Shown: one piece after another, positions 1-14,510 of the stretch
How positions within the stretch are numbered: the first letter of the stretch is position 1
Layout of the letters: the number at the start of each line of letters is the position of its first letter
Assembly (NCBI RefSeq): GCF_029633865.1
Contig: NC_079216.1
Span: 68,413,667-68,477,666, forward strand
DNA: 64,000 nt
DNA from: Lampris incognitus
Taxonomy: Eukaryota; Chordata; Actinopteri; Lampriformes; Lampridae
Direction of reading: 5' to 3'
Program-made: the position numbers and the translations under genes
Notes under the pieces: model-generated
Databases searched by the model: none
The model's input: only the letters and a program-made list of their open reading frames with translations
What the model was told of the DNA's origin: nothing

Positions 1-132
1 TGTAAACCAGCCTGCTCCTTCATGCAAACCAACCTGCTCCTTCATGTAAACCAGCCTGCTCCTTCATGTAAACCAGCCTGCTCCTTCGTGTAAACCAACC
101 TGCTCCTTCATGTAAACCAATCTGCTCCTTCA
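1..132. repeat. 22-bp tandem repeat, six copies
   Basis: Unit TGTAAACCAGCCTGCTCCTTCA is repeated six times with single-base variants. It starts at or before the left edge and ends at TGTAGTT. It lies in a ppfibp1 intron. Confidence 0.95.
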
Positions 133-382
133 TGTAGTTAAAGCTGTCTTACCGGAGGCTACAGATCTGCTGAATGGATGTCACATTTAACATCAACAGC
201 AGTGATTCTGTGTCAGAGCCCAACACAAATGAAGACTACTACACTATAGTTCAGCGTGATCTACTGCACTACAGCTTTGTCTATGCCAATTCAACTCCTT
301 CAAAGACATCAAATTTGCTAATCAACTGTGACGGTATACGGCAAAGGTGCATTCTGAATCGACACGTTTCAGTTGTAATTTA

Positions 383-574
383 TTTTTTATTTTTTGGCAT
401 TTTTCTCCTTTATTTGATAGCGATAGTAGAGAGCGAGACAGGAAAGACAGGGGAGAGAGAGAGAGGGGACGACATGCAGCAAAGGGCCCGGGCCGGATTC
501 GAACTCAGGCTGCTGCGGTAAGGACTCAGCCTAATGTGGTACACGCTCTATCGGGTGAACCACCGGGGCGCCCC
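383..574 (-). mobile_element. tRNA-derived SINE (type B), copy 1
   Basis: Read on the minus strand it begins GGGGCGCCCCGGTGG, has a tRNA-like head with B-box GAGTTCGAATCC, then a C/T-rich body and an A-rich end. It is flanked by a perfect 13-bp direct repeat TCAGTTGTAATTT (369-381 and 575-587), the target-site duplication of LINE-mediated insertion. Confidence 0.85.
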
Positions 575-1379
575 TCAGTTGTAATTTTTGTTGGTTTCAA
601 AGAGACTGAAGCATAGGAATTCTGCATTTTAACTTGTCTTAAGATGTGAAGAACTTTTTTTTAAATCAGCGAGTCATACCATAATAAACTATTTTAACTG
701 AATAAACTGATCTCATATAAACAACACAGATTGAAGCTCCAAAAAGCAAAAACTGCAACACTGGCATGCTATGATGTACTCTGGAATGATCTTTTTCTTT
801 CCCCGAGGAGGAATTCCCAAACCAGCTGTAAAGCTGAAATAAGGGGAAGCTGCTTGTGTGTGGTAGTGGTGGTGGTGTGTGTGTGTGGGGGGGGGGCGGA
901 GGCGGGGGGGGGGGGGTGAAGCAGAACGTGAACAGCAGCCTGTTGTTCTACTGGACTGGAAGAGATGGCTACACCGCTACAACAACATGACGTGTTTGAA
1001 AGCTTTCCAAGTATTCTGCGCAGTTCATCTGGATCCAAAACCCATCCCCCGACCGCTGCGGGGTGGAGACAGATAGCTTTCTGCTTTCTTTTGACTGAAA
1101 AAGCCTCTGAGGGCAGAGGGTAAAAACTAAAAGCTACAACTCTCATTTCATTTGCCCAAACCCAAGGCTGTTACACTTTGCACACTGTCGCTCACTCATA
1201 TGTACAACAAACAGTACACCCACAGGGCCACTGTCCAGCCTGGTGGGTGCTGACATTTTCTCGAAGCCCTCCCATTTCTCTTCAAACTAAAACACACAGC
1301 TGTGATGGTGCACATGACGAAACACCCAAGACTTCCTCCCACGCACACGTTTAGGGCTATATGAATAACTAGCTATTTA

Positions 1380-1382
<3 letters not shown>

Positions 1383-1421
<39 letters not shown>
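1383..1421. repeat. (GT)n microsatellite
   Basis: About 19 GT units in a ppfibp1 intron, just downstream of coding exon 5. Confidence 0.97.
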
Positions 1422-1423
<2 letters not shown>

Positions 1424-1486
1424 TTAAGCAAGAGGGAAAAGGAGACACACAGGCTAAAATAATTCCTGAGGATTAGCTCGACATAC

Positions 1487-1618
1487 TTCACTGTCTCTAG
1501 ACCTTTCATCAAAGTCCAGTCTCTCCTTCTCCATGACATTCAGCTTCAACTTCAGGTTGGACACCTCAGACATCAGGTCCAACTTCTGGGTCTCCAGCGC
1601 TGTTCTGCACAGCAGCTC
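1487..1618 (-). CDS. ppfibp1: ppfibp1 coding exon 5
   Basis: Acceptor TTTGCAG, donor GTATGT. 44 codons, including ETQKLDLMSEVSNLKLKL and a charged tail ending RSRDSE. Same length as the corresponding human segment, from memory. Confidence 0.92.
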
Positions 1619-1685
1619 CTGCAAAAACAGCAGCCAGTTATTTAGGGGTGTGTGTGTATCTTTCTAGCTACATACGTACGTATGT

Positions 1686-1764
<79 letters not shown>

Positions 1765-4700
1765 GCTACTTGATCTCTGCTGGGACATTCTTTTGACTTG
1801 TGTTTTGGTGGAGGGTTGCTTCTGTGGTTTGAAATGATACACCTGATAAGGAAGTTTGTGGGCTATCTGAAACAGAATATGCCTTGTTGCTCAGTGCAAG
1901 TGACCTACAGGTGAAAACAACGGGTTGTCTCGTATGCAATGACATTTGGGCTGTCACTAATGACCATTTTGGTAAGCCAGTCAACTGTCTATTAATCGAG
2001 TTAATCAGATGAGAATAAGGTACTTTTAAGTGTTTTATTTAATAAAGATTCACTTGGGCCCACAATTTACGCTCTGGTTCGGCCCATTGCCCACCGCAAT
2101 GTAATATTCTTTTTTGTGATATGCTTTTTTATTTCTGCTCCATGTTTTGATGTCACTGTTTTATGACATTTTAATGTAGTTATCTTAAGAGTACATAAAG
2201 GCACCAATCACATAAATTTATACATTTATGGGCAGGATGTTTTCTGCTGAGATGCTACAGCATGGATACTGACCTGATGAGGTAAACAAGTCCAGCTTTG
2301 CAATGCTTGCAGACCACTGTACTTTCTCCAAGTTTTAGTTAAAAATTATCTCAATGGCTCCTGCCCCTTCTTTATTCATCTTTGCTGTCCTCTATTTTCT
2401 CGACTCAACTTGCTGCTGCATCACCTACGTGCAACTGTGATGACTGTCTGAGCAATTCACTGCCCTACAGTCATGTTACATGCCCAGGCGTGTTTATTTA
2501 GACAGAATAGAGATTAAATCAAGCTCTGCAGTAAACTGTAATCACAGAATTTTTTTGTAAATAAGTTAACCATCTTACTAATGACAGCCCTAGATTACAT
2601 ACGTATGGATCATTCCAAGCATACCTGCTGCAACATCTCCTCAGTGGCGTTGAGTTTCTCCCTGTGTTCATCGAGACAAATGTCCAGGTCCCTGATCTTC
2701 TCCCCCTGAGCCTCCACCTGGTCTGTCAGTACACTCACCTACACAGAACAAAAAAGTCAGTCCTTGCTTAAGAACAGACGGTCATACATTTTGATTTATA
2801 TTCTGTATGTGGCAGTATTTTACTGTGACACTGATGTGCCAAGGATTTAAGTCAAGGATGCTTGGATGGGTCCAGAACAAGGCTACCTGAAGCACCAGAG
2901 ACTCTTTGTCACTCTCCAGTCTAGTAAGCCTTTCCTGGTAGTGGTCACCCCCGCTTAAAGAGATGTGCCCGTTGGACTGCAAAGACAGAAGGAAATGTGC
3001 ATCCAAATGATAAACATGAATAAAGACAGACTTTATTTAAAGCTTTGCTCTGAAGTCACAGCGCACCAAGAAGGCACGTGGCATGAATGTGCATTGTCAC
3101 CAAAAGAGGCGTACGTTGCCAACCTCCAGAACCACAGTCAACAGCTTCACGTTTCAATCTCTGATAGTGATCTGGCATGGAGGCCTCACATGATAGTATG
3201 ACTGACTGAACTCAGACAACAATGCCTTACAAGGACGGAGAGGGAAGCCTATTTTCAGAGTGAGTTACGCCATTACACACAAACTCTGGCATTTGTCTGG
3301 CACATTGCTCACTGTTCTTCAAAACATTCACGGACTACCAAAACACTGTCGGCTGTTTCTCACAATGCACTGGCTATGACACCGGTGACACCTGCATTTC
3401 ACCTCTCTTTACCAGGGAACCAGGCACAGGGCAGTGGTGTGTCTGCTTAGCAAAAAAAAAAAAACAGTCTTCTATCTGGATGCAGCCATGCTTTGCCACA
3501 GCCCTTCATCTGCATTTAAGCACTTTCAGTCACACACAGAGAACGAGCAACACTGAGAAGCAAACCAGATGCGAGAACGCTTTTCTGCACACACAGGACA
3601 TTCTTCACAACCATCTCAAAAAAACTTATTTCACAACACTCTCATGTCTGCTTACAAAACCTGAATGCAAACGAGACAGTAATGTCTCTTCTTCACTGAT
3701 ACATCAAGATGGAGAATGGAACAGGGGATCTGGGTATGCAGACTGAAACAAACAACTTTCAAAAGAGCTAGACTTGGTCAGAGTGGACTTCTGAATATCC
3801 TGTTTGACAGGAGATGTCTGATGTGTCTGACTGCTTAATGACAAGGCAAGTATAATGAAAACTCACAGCATCCAAAAGGAAGGGAAATCCCCTGTGCCAA
3901 CTCTACTCCACATGAAGAGTCCCTGATATAACCAGACAGTGACAGCAGCCCTATATTTACAGTTTATGTATGAAGACCACCCTAAATGCAATGTGAAACT
4001 ACTGCTGGGACTGATGTGCCCCGGCTGAAATGACATACAGATAAGCTACAGTCCCACATAACATCATTTCTTGGCCTGTGGCTCCTGAATTCTGCCATTT
4101 CTACGAGACTCTCTCACCTATGGGTGCATCACCCTCGTGGTTCAGCCAGTTTCATCATCAGATCAGTTCTTTCTCACTGGCAGTGCGCTAGCTTGCTTCG
4201 TCTTGTTCCAACATCCCATGCCTGCATTGCATGTGTATGCATGTTTCTGCGTTTTATCTCACCAGGTGCCCCTGGAGCCACTCAACCAGGCTATCGGCGG
4301 TGGAGTCGGGGATCTGGCAGCGGAGACCCTCTCTCTCCTCAGTGTCCATCAGCTCTAGCACACTCCTCAGGTCCTCTAGCAGATGCAGTGCTCGTAGGCT
4401 TCCCATGAAAGGAGAGGTGGGCGACTGACAGTCAAACAACCCGTTGGAGTAGTCCAAAGATTTGGAGCCTGCGGGCAAGAGGGGCCACCAGAAGTGTGGG
4501 GGAAGAGGAGAAAGAATGAGAAAAATACATGCAACACATCGCACAAAGCGAGCAGTTATGTTTATTGGTAGGCTGTCACCTGTGGAAAAGAGGGAAACAT
4601 GAAAACGAAACATGGCTTGAATATGTAAGCATTTCATACCTGCAAAGTGAAAAAAAAAAGTGTAATCATACATTTGAACCATTCCACTTACAATGCACAG

Positions 4701-5424
4701 TGCTACAATTACTTCACGGCAGTCTTGCCAATAACTACCAAGGCTGGACAAACAGAAGTTCATCCCCTTCCACAGGAACTGACCAAGACCAGATAAAGAC
4801 TGTGGCACGCAGCTCCAGGAGTTTTCTGAGAGGACATAAATGTGTGAGTACTGTGGACCGTGGCAAGGTGGCACGCCACCAGGTTTGACCTCGTTTCAAT
4901 TCTACCTTTGGTCGACTAACACACGAGATGAGCGAATAATTTAAAAAACGTGAAAATGCTGTTAACGCGGTCATAAGTCATCTGGTCTGGTCCCAAGTCC
5001 GCTGAACACGGACCTCAGCATCATCATGTGATCTGACAGCCGACTAAAATGTCCGACATACAACAGACCATTAAATAGGAACGGGCAGGTCTGACGCTGA
5101 TACAATCTTAACTCGTATGATCTGTGAACTTCTCTTTTTCCCACTTTCTCCATTACAAATAAATGGAAAATGGAAGACATGCTTTATAGAAACACAGCCA
5201 AGGACCATGTGTGATATCATTTGGCCTAGAACATAATTTAAAAAAAAGTATTGTTATAACACATTAATACATTAGTACATCATCGCTACAAGTCAGGTTA
5301 GTGTAAAATGTCGCTCTTCCAGGCTGAACAAGACATTTGCCAGCTATAATGCCATCTTACCAGCTATAATGCCATCCATCTGCTCCAGGGCAGCTGCCAA
5401 CATGTCACTGGCGTCTGACATCAT
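1487..5424 (-). CDS. ppfibp1: ppfibp1, liprin-beta-1 (5' part of gene, five coding exons)
   Basis: Liprin-beta-1 is a cytoplasmic scaffold that pairs with liprin-alpha and LAR-type receptor phosphatases at adhesion and synaptic sites. Five exons on the minus strand (5424-5361, 4468-4263, 2976-2887, 2738-2625, 1618-1487) join in phase to give 202 codons. These match the family N-terminus from memory: MMSDASDMLAAALEQMDG, then CQSPTSPFMGSLRALHL, CQIPDSTADSLVEWLQ, LTDQVEAQGEKIRDL and LETQKLDLMSEVSNLKLKL. The last two exons are heptad-rich coiled coil. The second Met of the MM pair could also initiate. The C-terminal SAM domains must lie left of the window. The alternative is ppfibp2; the residues seen fit beta-1 better, and bmal2 lies nearby as in human. 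Confidence 0.93.
1689..1761. repeat. (GT)n microsatellite
   Basis: About 36 GT units in the intron just upstream of coding exon 5. Confidence 0.97.
2625..2738 (-). CDS. ppfibp1: ppfibp1 coding exon 4
   Basis: Acceptor TGTGTAG, donor GTATGC. 38 codons from VSVLTDQVEAQGEKIRDL to EEMLQQ, a liprin-beta coiled-coil signature. Phase 0 at both ends. Confidence 0.93.
2887..2976 (-). CDS. ppfibp1: ppfibp1 coding exon 3
   Basis: Acceptor TTTGCAG, donor GTAGCC. Exactly 30 codons, including YQERLTRLESDKESLVLQ, the start of the coiled coil. Phase 0 at both ends. Confidence 0.9.
4263..4468 (-). CDS. ppfibp1: ppfibp1 coding exon 2
   Basis: Acceptor CCCGCAG, donor GTGAGA. 206 bases complete 69 codons from GSKSLDYSNG to EWLQGHL. 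It carries the strongly conserved CQSPTSPFMGSL block of liprin-beta. Confidence 0.92.
5361..5424 (-). CDS. ppfibp1: ppfibp1 first coding exon
   Basis: Starts at ATGATG (5424-5419). Encodes 21 codons plus one base and ends at donor GTAAGA (from 5360). The last 15 exon bases are duplicated just downstream of the donor. Confidence 0.9.
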
Positions 5425-7870
<2,446 letters not shown>

Positions 7871-7881
7871 GAGGTCAGAAA

Positions 7882-8072
7882 GGGGGCACCGCGGTGGCCC
7901 ACCTGGTAGAGCGTGCACCACATAAGGCTGAGTCCTTACTGCAACGGCCTGGGTTCGAATCCGGCCCGGGCCCTTTGCTGCATGTCATCCCCTCTCTGTC
8001 CCCTGCCTTTCCTGTCTCTCTCTACTGTCACTATCTAATAAAAAAGGTGGAAAATGCCAAAAGAAAAGAAAA
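7882..8072 (+). mobile_element. tRNA-derived SINE (type B), copy 2
   Basis: Same family as 383-574, in the other orientation: GGGGCACCGCGGTGG head, B-box GGTTCGAATCC, GTCCCCTGCCTTTCCTGTC body, A-rich tail. An 11-bp near-perfect target duplication (GAGGTCAGAAA / GAGATCAGAAA) lies at 7871-7881 and 8073-8083. Confidence 0.85.
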
Positions 8073-8084
8073 GAGATCAGAAAA

Positions 8085-10470
8085 ATTATAGGGAGTGCTA
8101 GTCATGGTTTGATATTTTACTTCCAAACAGTTCAGTGTGATGAACCCATTTGGGTGGTATTTTTTGCAAATGTGGGTGGATATTATTGTGGTAACATTTC
8201 CATATATCCCAGCATTTTTCCATATGTCCGTATATGATGATAAAATGTAAAAATCGTGTCTTAAAACGTTCAAAACTATATTAAACCACCCTAGAGAAAA
8301 AGATCAGGATGCCACTGCTGTGCACCATAAGACCAGACAAGTGTCAGGACAAAGCAGACCTAATGACAGATCTGTCTTCCAGTCTGGGAATGCCTCTGTG
8401 TAATGTTAGGTGCAAGTAGACATGGGGATGAGTCCATTAAGGTACCTTTTGGTGAAACAATATACTCCCTTCATTGTGGATACTTTTAAGAAACTGTGCA
8501 AAACACAGGCTGAAACAATGCCTGTTTCATGGTTTACTAAAGAATATGATGGAGGATGGCGTTTGCTGCTGCGTTTGCCGTTATATACTAGACCTGTGTG
8601 TGATGCACTCAGACAGAACATCTCAATGGACCTCCAAAGAGCGAGCATCACACCAACAAAGTGGCATCGTCTTCCCTTCTACGATCACAATTTACAACAG
8701 CCCTACTACAGAGAGGGCTGTTGTTCAGACGGGCAAGGCATTTCACGAGAGAAGAATGCAAACGGAAGGGAACAACAAAGATGGCCCTGGATTGCGTTGC
8801 TACACTACAGCCAACAGCATTTAAGATAACACCTGCCCGCATACTCCTTTTCAGATCCAGAAAGCCCCCAAACCAGATGCCATTAATCACATCCCATAAA
8901 CAATCTTGCCCTGCAGAACAGGCAAGAAAACAGGCATTTAATTCACAGAGATGTGCAGGGTAATGAAAGCAAGGACTGAGCGTAAACCTCACTAATGGCT
9001 TTTTCAAACCCATTAGCTCTGGGCCCTTCAGACACAGATGACAAAACCCATGCCCACTGGCCACTACACCGAGAACTGAACTAGTCTGGGTAAAGAAATA
9101 CTTGTTCTCCCCCACTCTCTTGATTGACCGGCAGAAAAATTTGCCCTGGCACACAAAGGAGAAAAAAAACCCTCTGTCCTCAGGGCCACTTGTCTCTGAA
9201 GAAAAAAAAATTTATGGCAGCCATGGAACTGGGCGGGCACCAAGTGCGGTGAGCCCATGTTTCAAGATGAGCTACACTGGCCGTAAAAAGCTCTCCGAGT
9301 GACGAATTTACAATCCAGGCAAAAAAATGAAAATAAAAATGCAGGTTTCACTACTGTTTATCCTGGCAAACAGCAAAATAAGCTAGAATCTAACAACTTT
9401 TTTTCTGTGAATACAAGTGATACAGGGGATAGATCCAAGTCTAGCCACATAATGACACTGTCCATGTTTTGAGTCATCCTTGCCTTGACCAAATCATCCT
9501 GAATTTCTTGCTCTTTCCTGACACATAATCATTTCGACTAGTCTAACTCTGGCTTTAATACTACCTCCTTCTCTTTTACCTTAGAACAGTTCTACTGTTA
9601 ACCAAACACAGTGGAAAAGGCTTAGTCTGCAACTGTCAATAACTACCTCTCTTAGTGTCATCAACATAAATAATATTTGTCACGAACAATTACTATTAAA
9701 AGGTTGGTGTTTACTTTATGGATTCTGTCGAGACTTGTTAGAGGTATAGGTCTCTCCCGTCTCCCACTCTGCATCAAGGGGAATACAACGGCCTCCGAGG
9801 TAAGGATGCATGGCATGAAGCGGCACAAGTATTAGTCCTCCACCTCTGTTCCACTGGCGGCAGACACAGTCGAGGTATTCACCAGCTGCCTATGGGACGC
9901 TGCTCTGAAATAACCTGCAGCTATTTCCAACCTTGGTGAGAGGGCAGAATATATTACCGCTAATTTTATGCCACACGACAACAAGGACTACATGAAAAAA
10001 AGACAGGGCTGTAAAGAAAAAAGGGGGGCTTATTATGTGCCTCAAGATTGGCTTGTGGGGGGAAAAAACATACAAAAATCCACAAGGCATCACTACAGTT
10101 GGTGGTTACATGGGTGAAGCCATGAAAACACAGCGTGAAAACACAGCGAACAAAAGCCTGAAATAAGACATGGAAATCTGTCCAAGAGAAATGAGACAGA
10201 TCTCATGCAATGACAGGCGTCTTTGAGAGTCCTTTCTTGCTAGGACACATGCAACAGATCACAGCAGCAATCCATTAATGTTGGAGAGCTGCACACATTC
10301 TTCTCTCATTACAAGACTGCTTTCTCTGAATACAGCCGAGCAGTCGTCCGACTTTGACATCTTTTAATAAAAAAGGGAGCCCCTCGCCAACTTAAAATGA
10401 CAATAAGAGCCTACAGGATGCAGACTGCTGAGCTGCCAAACGGAGGGCGCTCTGTGCACGCCACAGTGCA
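8085..10470. other. ppfibp1 intron 1, middle part
   Basis: No exon, RNA gene or recognised repeat is apparent. An open frame of 139 codons at 8410-8829 has no recognisable domain and lies in the sense opposite to the gene. Confidence 0.45.
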
Positions 10471-10697
10471 GGAGCTGTGAGGAGCAGCATGGGGCTATGA
10501 GGAGCAGCATGGGGTTGTGAGGAGCAGCATGGAGCTGTGAGGAGCAGCATGGGGCTATGAGGAGCAGCATGGGGTTGTGAGGAGCAGCATGGAGCTGTGA
10601 GGAGCAGCATGGGGCTGTGAGGAGCAGCATGGAGCTGTGAGGAGCAGCATGGAGCTATGAGGAGCAGCATGGAGCTGTGAGGAGCAGCATGGAGCTG
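10471..10697. repeat. 20-bp tandem repeat, eleven copies
   Basis: Unit GGAGCTGTGAGGAGCAGCAT, with ATGG(A/G)GCT(G/A)TGA variants. Because 20 is not a multiple of 3, all minus frames stay open and give false ORFs rich in LLLTAPCCSS. Confidence 0.95.
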
Positions 10698-11275
10698 CAG
10701 GTATGTCGGTCCGTGTTAACAGCAGGGCTGGGCAATATGCACACAACCAAACTCCGCCACACTGTTGGACTGAATAGCTCGGCATGAGGGCAGAGCACGG
10801 GACAGTCCCACAACACGGTTTAATGCAGCGACGACTTGTTTGTGTCTCCCTTGGGAGCAGTCGTCGGCGTTGGGTCGTGTTTACCCGTCTCCAAACTTTA
10901 CCTAGCAACACCTCTTTTTCACCCATTTGCGAGGCAGCGGTATCAAACTTGATGGCGACTTGAGACCAACTTGAAAATATGAACTCACTTGATAAGTTCA
11001 CTTTAATTGCACTTAGGGGTGTGTTATGTGGAGCTACCACCTTATATTCAATATGGGCGTCGAGTCTTTGAGGACACAACGACAGAAATGTGGCCCGTCT
11101 GCCGTGAGACGTGGCCTCGGGCAGCGGCGTTTCGGCCGAGCTGTCTGGCCCCGGCGGGCCGGGCGCCCTATCCCGTCAGTACCGCCGACCACACGACGTC
11201 CAGGCGGACACGCTCGCCCCTACGCCGCCGTCCCTCTTGGCTCTGGTCTGACAATTCATGCGCGGCATTATGATC

Positions 11276-11418
11276 CCCACCAAGACCCCCACCACCAAGA
11301 CCACCACCAAGACCACCACCAACAAGATCACCACCACCAAGATCCCCACCAAGACTCCCACCACCACCAAGACCCCCACCACCAAGACCACCACCAAGAC
11401 CCCCACCAAGACCACCGA
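11276..11418. repeat. CCACCAAGA-type low-complexity repeat
   Basis: Imperfect repetition of ACCACCAAGACC and ACCCCCACCAAG. It lies in ppfibp1 intron 1 just inside the predicted 5' exon. Confidence 0.9.
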
Positions 11419-11516
11419 GCTGCGCTGAAACTAAACCTGTGAATCACGGCAGCCGCTCGCTTCCACTAAACTAACCGTGCGCGGTCGACAAACGGCAGCA
11501 AAAGTACAGAGCTTAC

Positions 11517-11800
11517 CCAAACTTTTGTGAGGAAAATACCAAACGCGGGTCGTCAAAACGCCGAAGAAATAACTGCCGAAACTCCGCAGCGGACAACTTT
11601 TCCCTCTTCTAGCACGGCGGCGGCGGCGGCAGCCCACGCAGCGTCCACATCCCTACGCCATGTCGACATGACGGGAGCCAGACGGGAAGGCTCACACGTC
11701 ACCGGGACACATCCCGCCCGCCCGCGCCGCCGGGGGCGGGCTCCGCCGGAAAGGGCGGGGCTACGGCTTGGGCGGGGCTACACGTGTATCCCAACCCGGC
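11517..11800 (-). promoter_or_regulatory. ppfibp1: Likely ppfibp1 CpG-island promoter and noncoding 5' exon
   Basis: About 11.09-11.80 kb is the only markedly CpG-rich stretch in the window. On the minus strand a GCC-repeat 5'UTR-like sequence (near 11610-11635) leads to a good donor GTAAGC at 11516, which would splice to the first coding exon at 5424. Upstream are at least three GGGCGG-type GC boxes (about 11730-11780) and a canonical E-box CACGTG at 11781-11786. No TATA box is seen, as expected for a CpG-island promoter. Assignment to ppfibp1 rests on position and orientation. Confidence 0.6.
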
Positions 11801-12019
11801 CGTAAGTCACTCACTAGCGCAGTAATTAGTACTCCGTAAACAGCACGCGAGCGTTTTTAGTGTGTCCGAACGCATAGCACGCGTCAGAGAGTACGCGAAA
11901 AACACCGGGGTGTCATACGACATGCGGAGACATTTCGGGATGTGCAAACACTCGGACAGCATGCACATCCCACAATGCACTGCGAGACTTCGCGGCTAAA
12001 GGCGTTGCACAGCCCAACC

Positions 12020-12240
12020 GGCAGAATCAAATCAAATCAAATCAATTTTATTTGCATAGCCCAAAATCACAAATTACAAATGTGCCTCAGGGGGCTTTAC
12101 AGCAACACAACGTCCTGTCCTTAGACCCTCCCATCGGATAAGGAGCAACTCCCTAAAAAGCCCTTTCACAGGGAGAAACAACTAGGAAGAAAGCTCAGGA
12201 GGGGGCTCTCCGTCCCAAGACGGACAACGTGCCATGATGT
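12020..12240 (-). mobile_element. LINE 3'-end-like dispersed repeat with (AAATC)n tail
   Basis: An (AAATC)4 tract at 12025-12042 is followed by ATTTTATTTGCATAGCCC and a conserved block that I recognise as common in many fish genomes. On the minus strand it reads like a LINE 3' end with a short pentamer tail. The family name is uncertain. Confidence 0.55.
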
Positions 12241-12449
12241 TGTGTTCACACAACTTACACAATACAACATTGAAAGAGGATAAAACAATTATAATGGACT
12301 TGTAAAATGTATGAAGAATATCATGCGCAGGATGCCGCCACCGGAACAGCCCAGGACCCAAGCCACGCGACCAGCATCATCATGTTAAACAAATTATATG
12401 GATTTGTAAGATATTGTAACGTGCATGGATAAGTAGACATGTTGGTCCT

Positions 12450-12545
12450 TGCCTAACGGGTCGGACCCTTTAGTCGACTGGTTAACGTTGTCGCTTGCGG
12501 AGCGAGAGACATGGGTTCGCGTCCCGGCTGTGGCAGTGCCCGGGC
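12450..12545 (+). mobile_element. tRNA-derived SINE head (type C), copy 1
   Basis: TAACGGGTCGGACCCTTTAG is followed by A-box-like TCGACTGGTTAACG and B-box GGTTCGCGTCCCGGC, spaced as in a tRNA promoter. The same opening recurs at 13.66, 21.4, 21.6 and 21.7 kb. Confidence 0.65.
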
Positions 12546-13655
12546 TGCCCCCCGTTAATTCGCTGCAATATATATAAAAAGAAAATGTGATGAGCGTAGG
12601 CTATGCAACTATTCTGAGTATAGTCGTATATGATTGGGTTAGTATCAGGCAAGCCCCCTCCCTTGTAGCCAATCAGAGTGAGGCTCTCTAACACACCGGG
12701 GGAGGGTAAAAAAGGAAAAAGAAGAAAAGAGGCGGCGTGTGAGAGCTTTGTGTGTGGGTCGCTGAACAAATAGAAAAAAATACGAAATCTAGAGAGAGAG
12801 ACGACAGACACGTGGAAGGGACGTGTTACCGTCTCCCAGAATCCTTTGGGGGCGAATTCGTGTTTCCTGGGGTGCGTCGGAGAAAGTGTCCTGTTGGAGG
12901 CTGTGAGAGACCACCAGCTAGCATGAATCCCCCGACTAGCAGTGGAGTGTTTGAAATGGTCATGATCGGAGGACGGGACGTCGGTGCTTCGTCGGTGCCG
13001 TGAGTTTGAGAGGAACATCGGTCATTGTTGTAGTGTGCATGAGGCACGAAGAGGATTCTGGACAGACCTTAGTAGACATTAGTGATTGGACTCTCTCCAG
13101 CACTAGCTTAGTACCGCACTGGATCAGCCTATAGTGCTAACGTTAGCCTATGCGTCAGTGGAGCTAGCTAGCTCCCGGGTCGTAGTGGCTCGGTAGTTCT
13201 CAGTGCGTCCGGATCAAGTGTGGGGTGCTGAGAAGAGGACTCGGAGGACAGTCGTGTTTAGTTTTGTGGCGGGAGATTTGCTGCCTGAGTGAACGTAATT
13301 TCAGGAGCAGTGTGAACATTGGACGCGTTGCATTGCTGGTGGCGCCATCTAACGTCTACAGTGAGTCACGTAGACTACACGCACGCCACGTGGTTTGCCC
13401 TGCCGTACAGGCGTCTCTCCGGCGGCTCGTCTCGCGTGTCCAGGATCCATCAGACTGGTATTTGGGTCAGTTCCGTTATTACTCATTACTAGACTGTGTT
13501 AACAAACCACCTGAACTGTTCATGTTTGAACATTCATTGGTTTTGATGCTCAACATTTAGAGTGAGTTTTTTTTATTTGAGGTTGTGTTGATATTGTGTA
13601 GATATTGTGTATACCAAGAGATACTGTTGTAAACTACTAATAAGACACGATAGTC
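12546..13655. other. Unassigned sequence between SINE copies
   Basis: Moderately GC-rich, with E-box-like CACGTG at 12809-12814 and 13388-13393. No exon, transposase or known repeat is recognised. Confidence 0.4.
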
Positions 13656-13656
13656 C

Positions 13657-13745
13657 CTTGCTAACGGGTCTGACCCTTTAGCCGAGTGGTTAGTGAAGTC
13701 GCCTTGTGGTGTAGTACACCCGTATCGAATCCCGCACCGGGCAAG
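13657..13745 (+). mobile_element. tRNA-derived SINE head (type C), copy 2
   Basis: CTAACGGGTCTGACCCTTTAG head with A-box-like AGCCGAGTGGTTAGTG and degenerate B-box TATCGAATCCC. Confidence 0.6.
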
Positions 13746-14510
13746 AAAATAACCGATATACACTGTGTTTACAAAGAAAGTCAAACTCTATGTTCTGTTT
13801 TGTTTTGTTGCATTTTATTTATTTTTTGCTATTGTCATCCTATAGTATTACATTCAATTAATACTAAACTGTTGTTGACCATTGATTCATCTTTACTGTG
13901 TTTGGAGTTTAGGGCTTATTACAATACTTACCTGAGGGTTCATAAGTATTTTGGAGTTGTGTACTTACCTTGGAGTAGGGGCGTCTCAACTGTCCTGTTG
14001 GTTCTGGGGAGGGAGGGTTATGCTGAGCTGGACCCATAGCACAACATACACTCTACACGTCAGGGGCCGCCGTATCAAATACCTTGGCGTGAAGCCCACC
14101 CCACGATACCTTATAGGGTGTAACGCACTAACCACTCTGTTCAGCAGGACAGGCATCCACATACTTACCCACGTAGGTACTGAGACTAATTGCATTGGGA
14201 ATGGGGACCCAGATCCCTTCATTAACCTAATCTTTCAAGGTAAATAAGTACTATTACTACCCCTACAATGCGTGGCTTATTATGCCTGCTACATGAGGGG
14301 GATACCAAGCAGCGTCCAGGTGGTGACCACCATCACCACCGAGACCCGGGAGGAGAACCAACTGCATGACACCATTCACATACAGAAAAAGAGAAAGGAG
14401 AAGACCTCATTCAGAGAGAGAGAAAATGCATGTGAGAGAATAGAACAGTTTGCAATAGTCATTAGTCACAATCAGTTGTCATCAATAGTCATAATCTATA
14501 CTCTATAATC
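13746..14510. other. Unassigned sequence
   Basis: No gene or known repeat is recognised. It ends in a short ATCTATACTCTATAATC motif that recurs immediately after 15253. Confidence 0.4.

Noticed and set aside
4254-4874. 206-residue minus-strand ORF
   Set aside because: Only the part from 4468 down is ppfibp1 exon 2; the rest is intron read-through.
8410-8829. 139-residue plus-strand ORF in ppfibp1 intron 1
   Set aside because: No domain, no splice or promoter context, antisense to the gene.
10392-11079. Overlapping minus ORFs rich in LLLTAPCCSS
   Set aside because: They come from the 20-bp tandem repeat, which keeps all three frames open.
12450-12545. tRNA gene
   Set aside because: Box A and B resemble tRNA, but no cloverleaf is possible and the same unit recurs as a SINE head.
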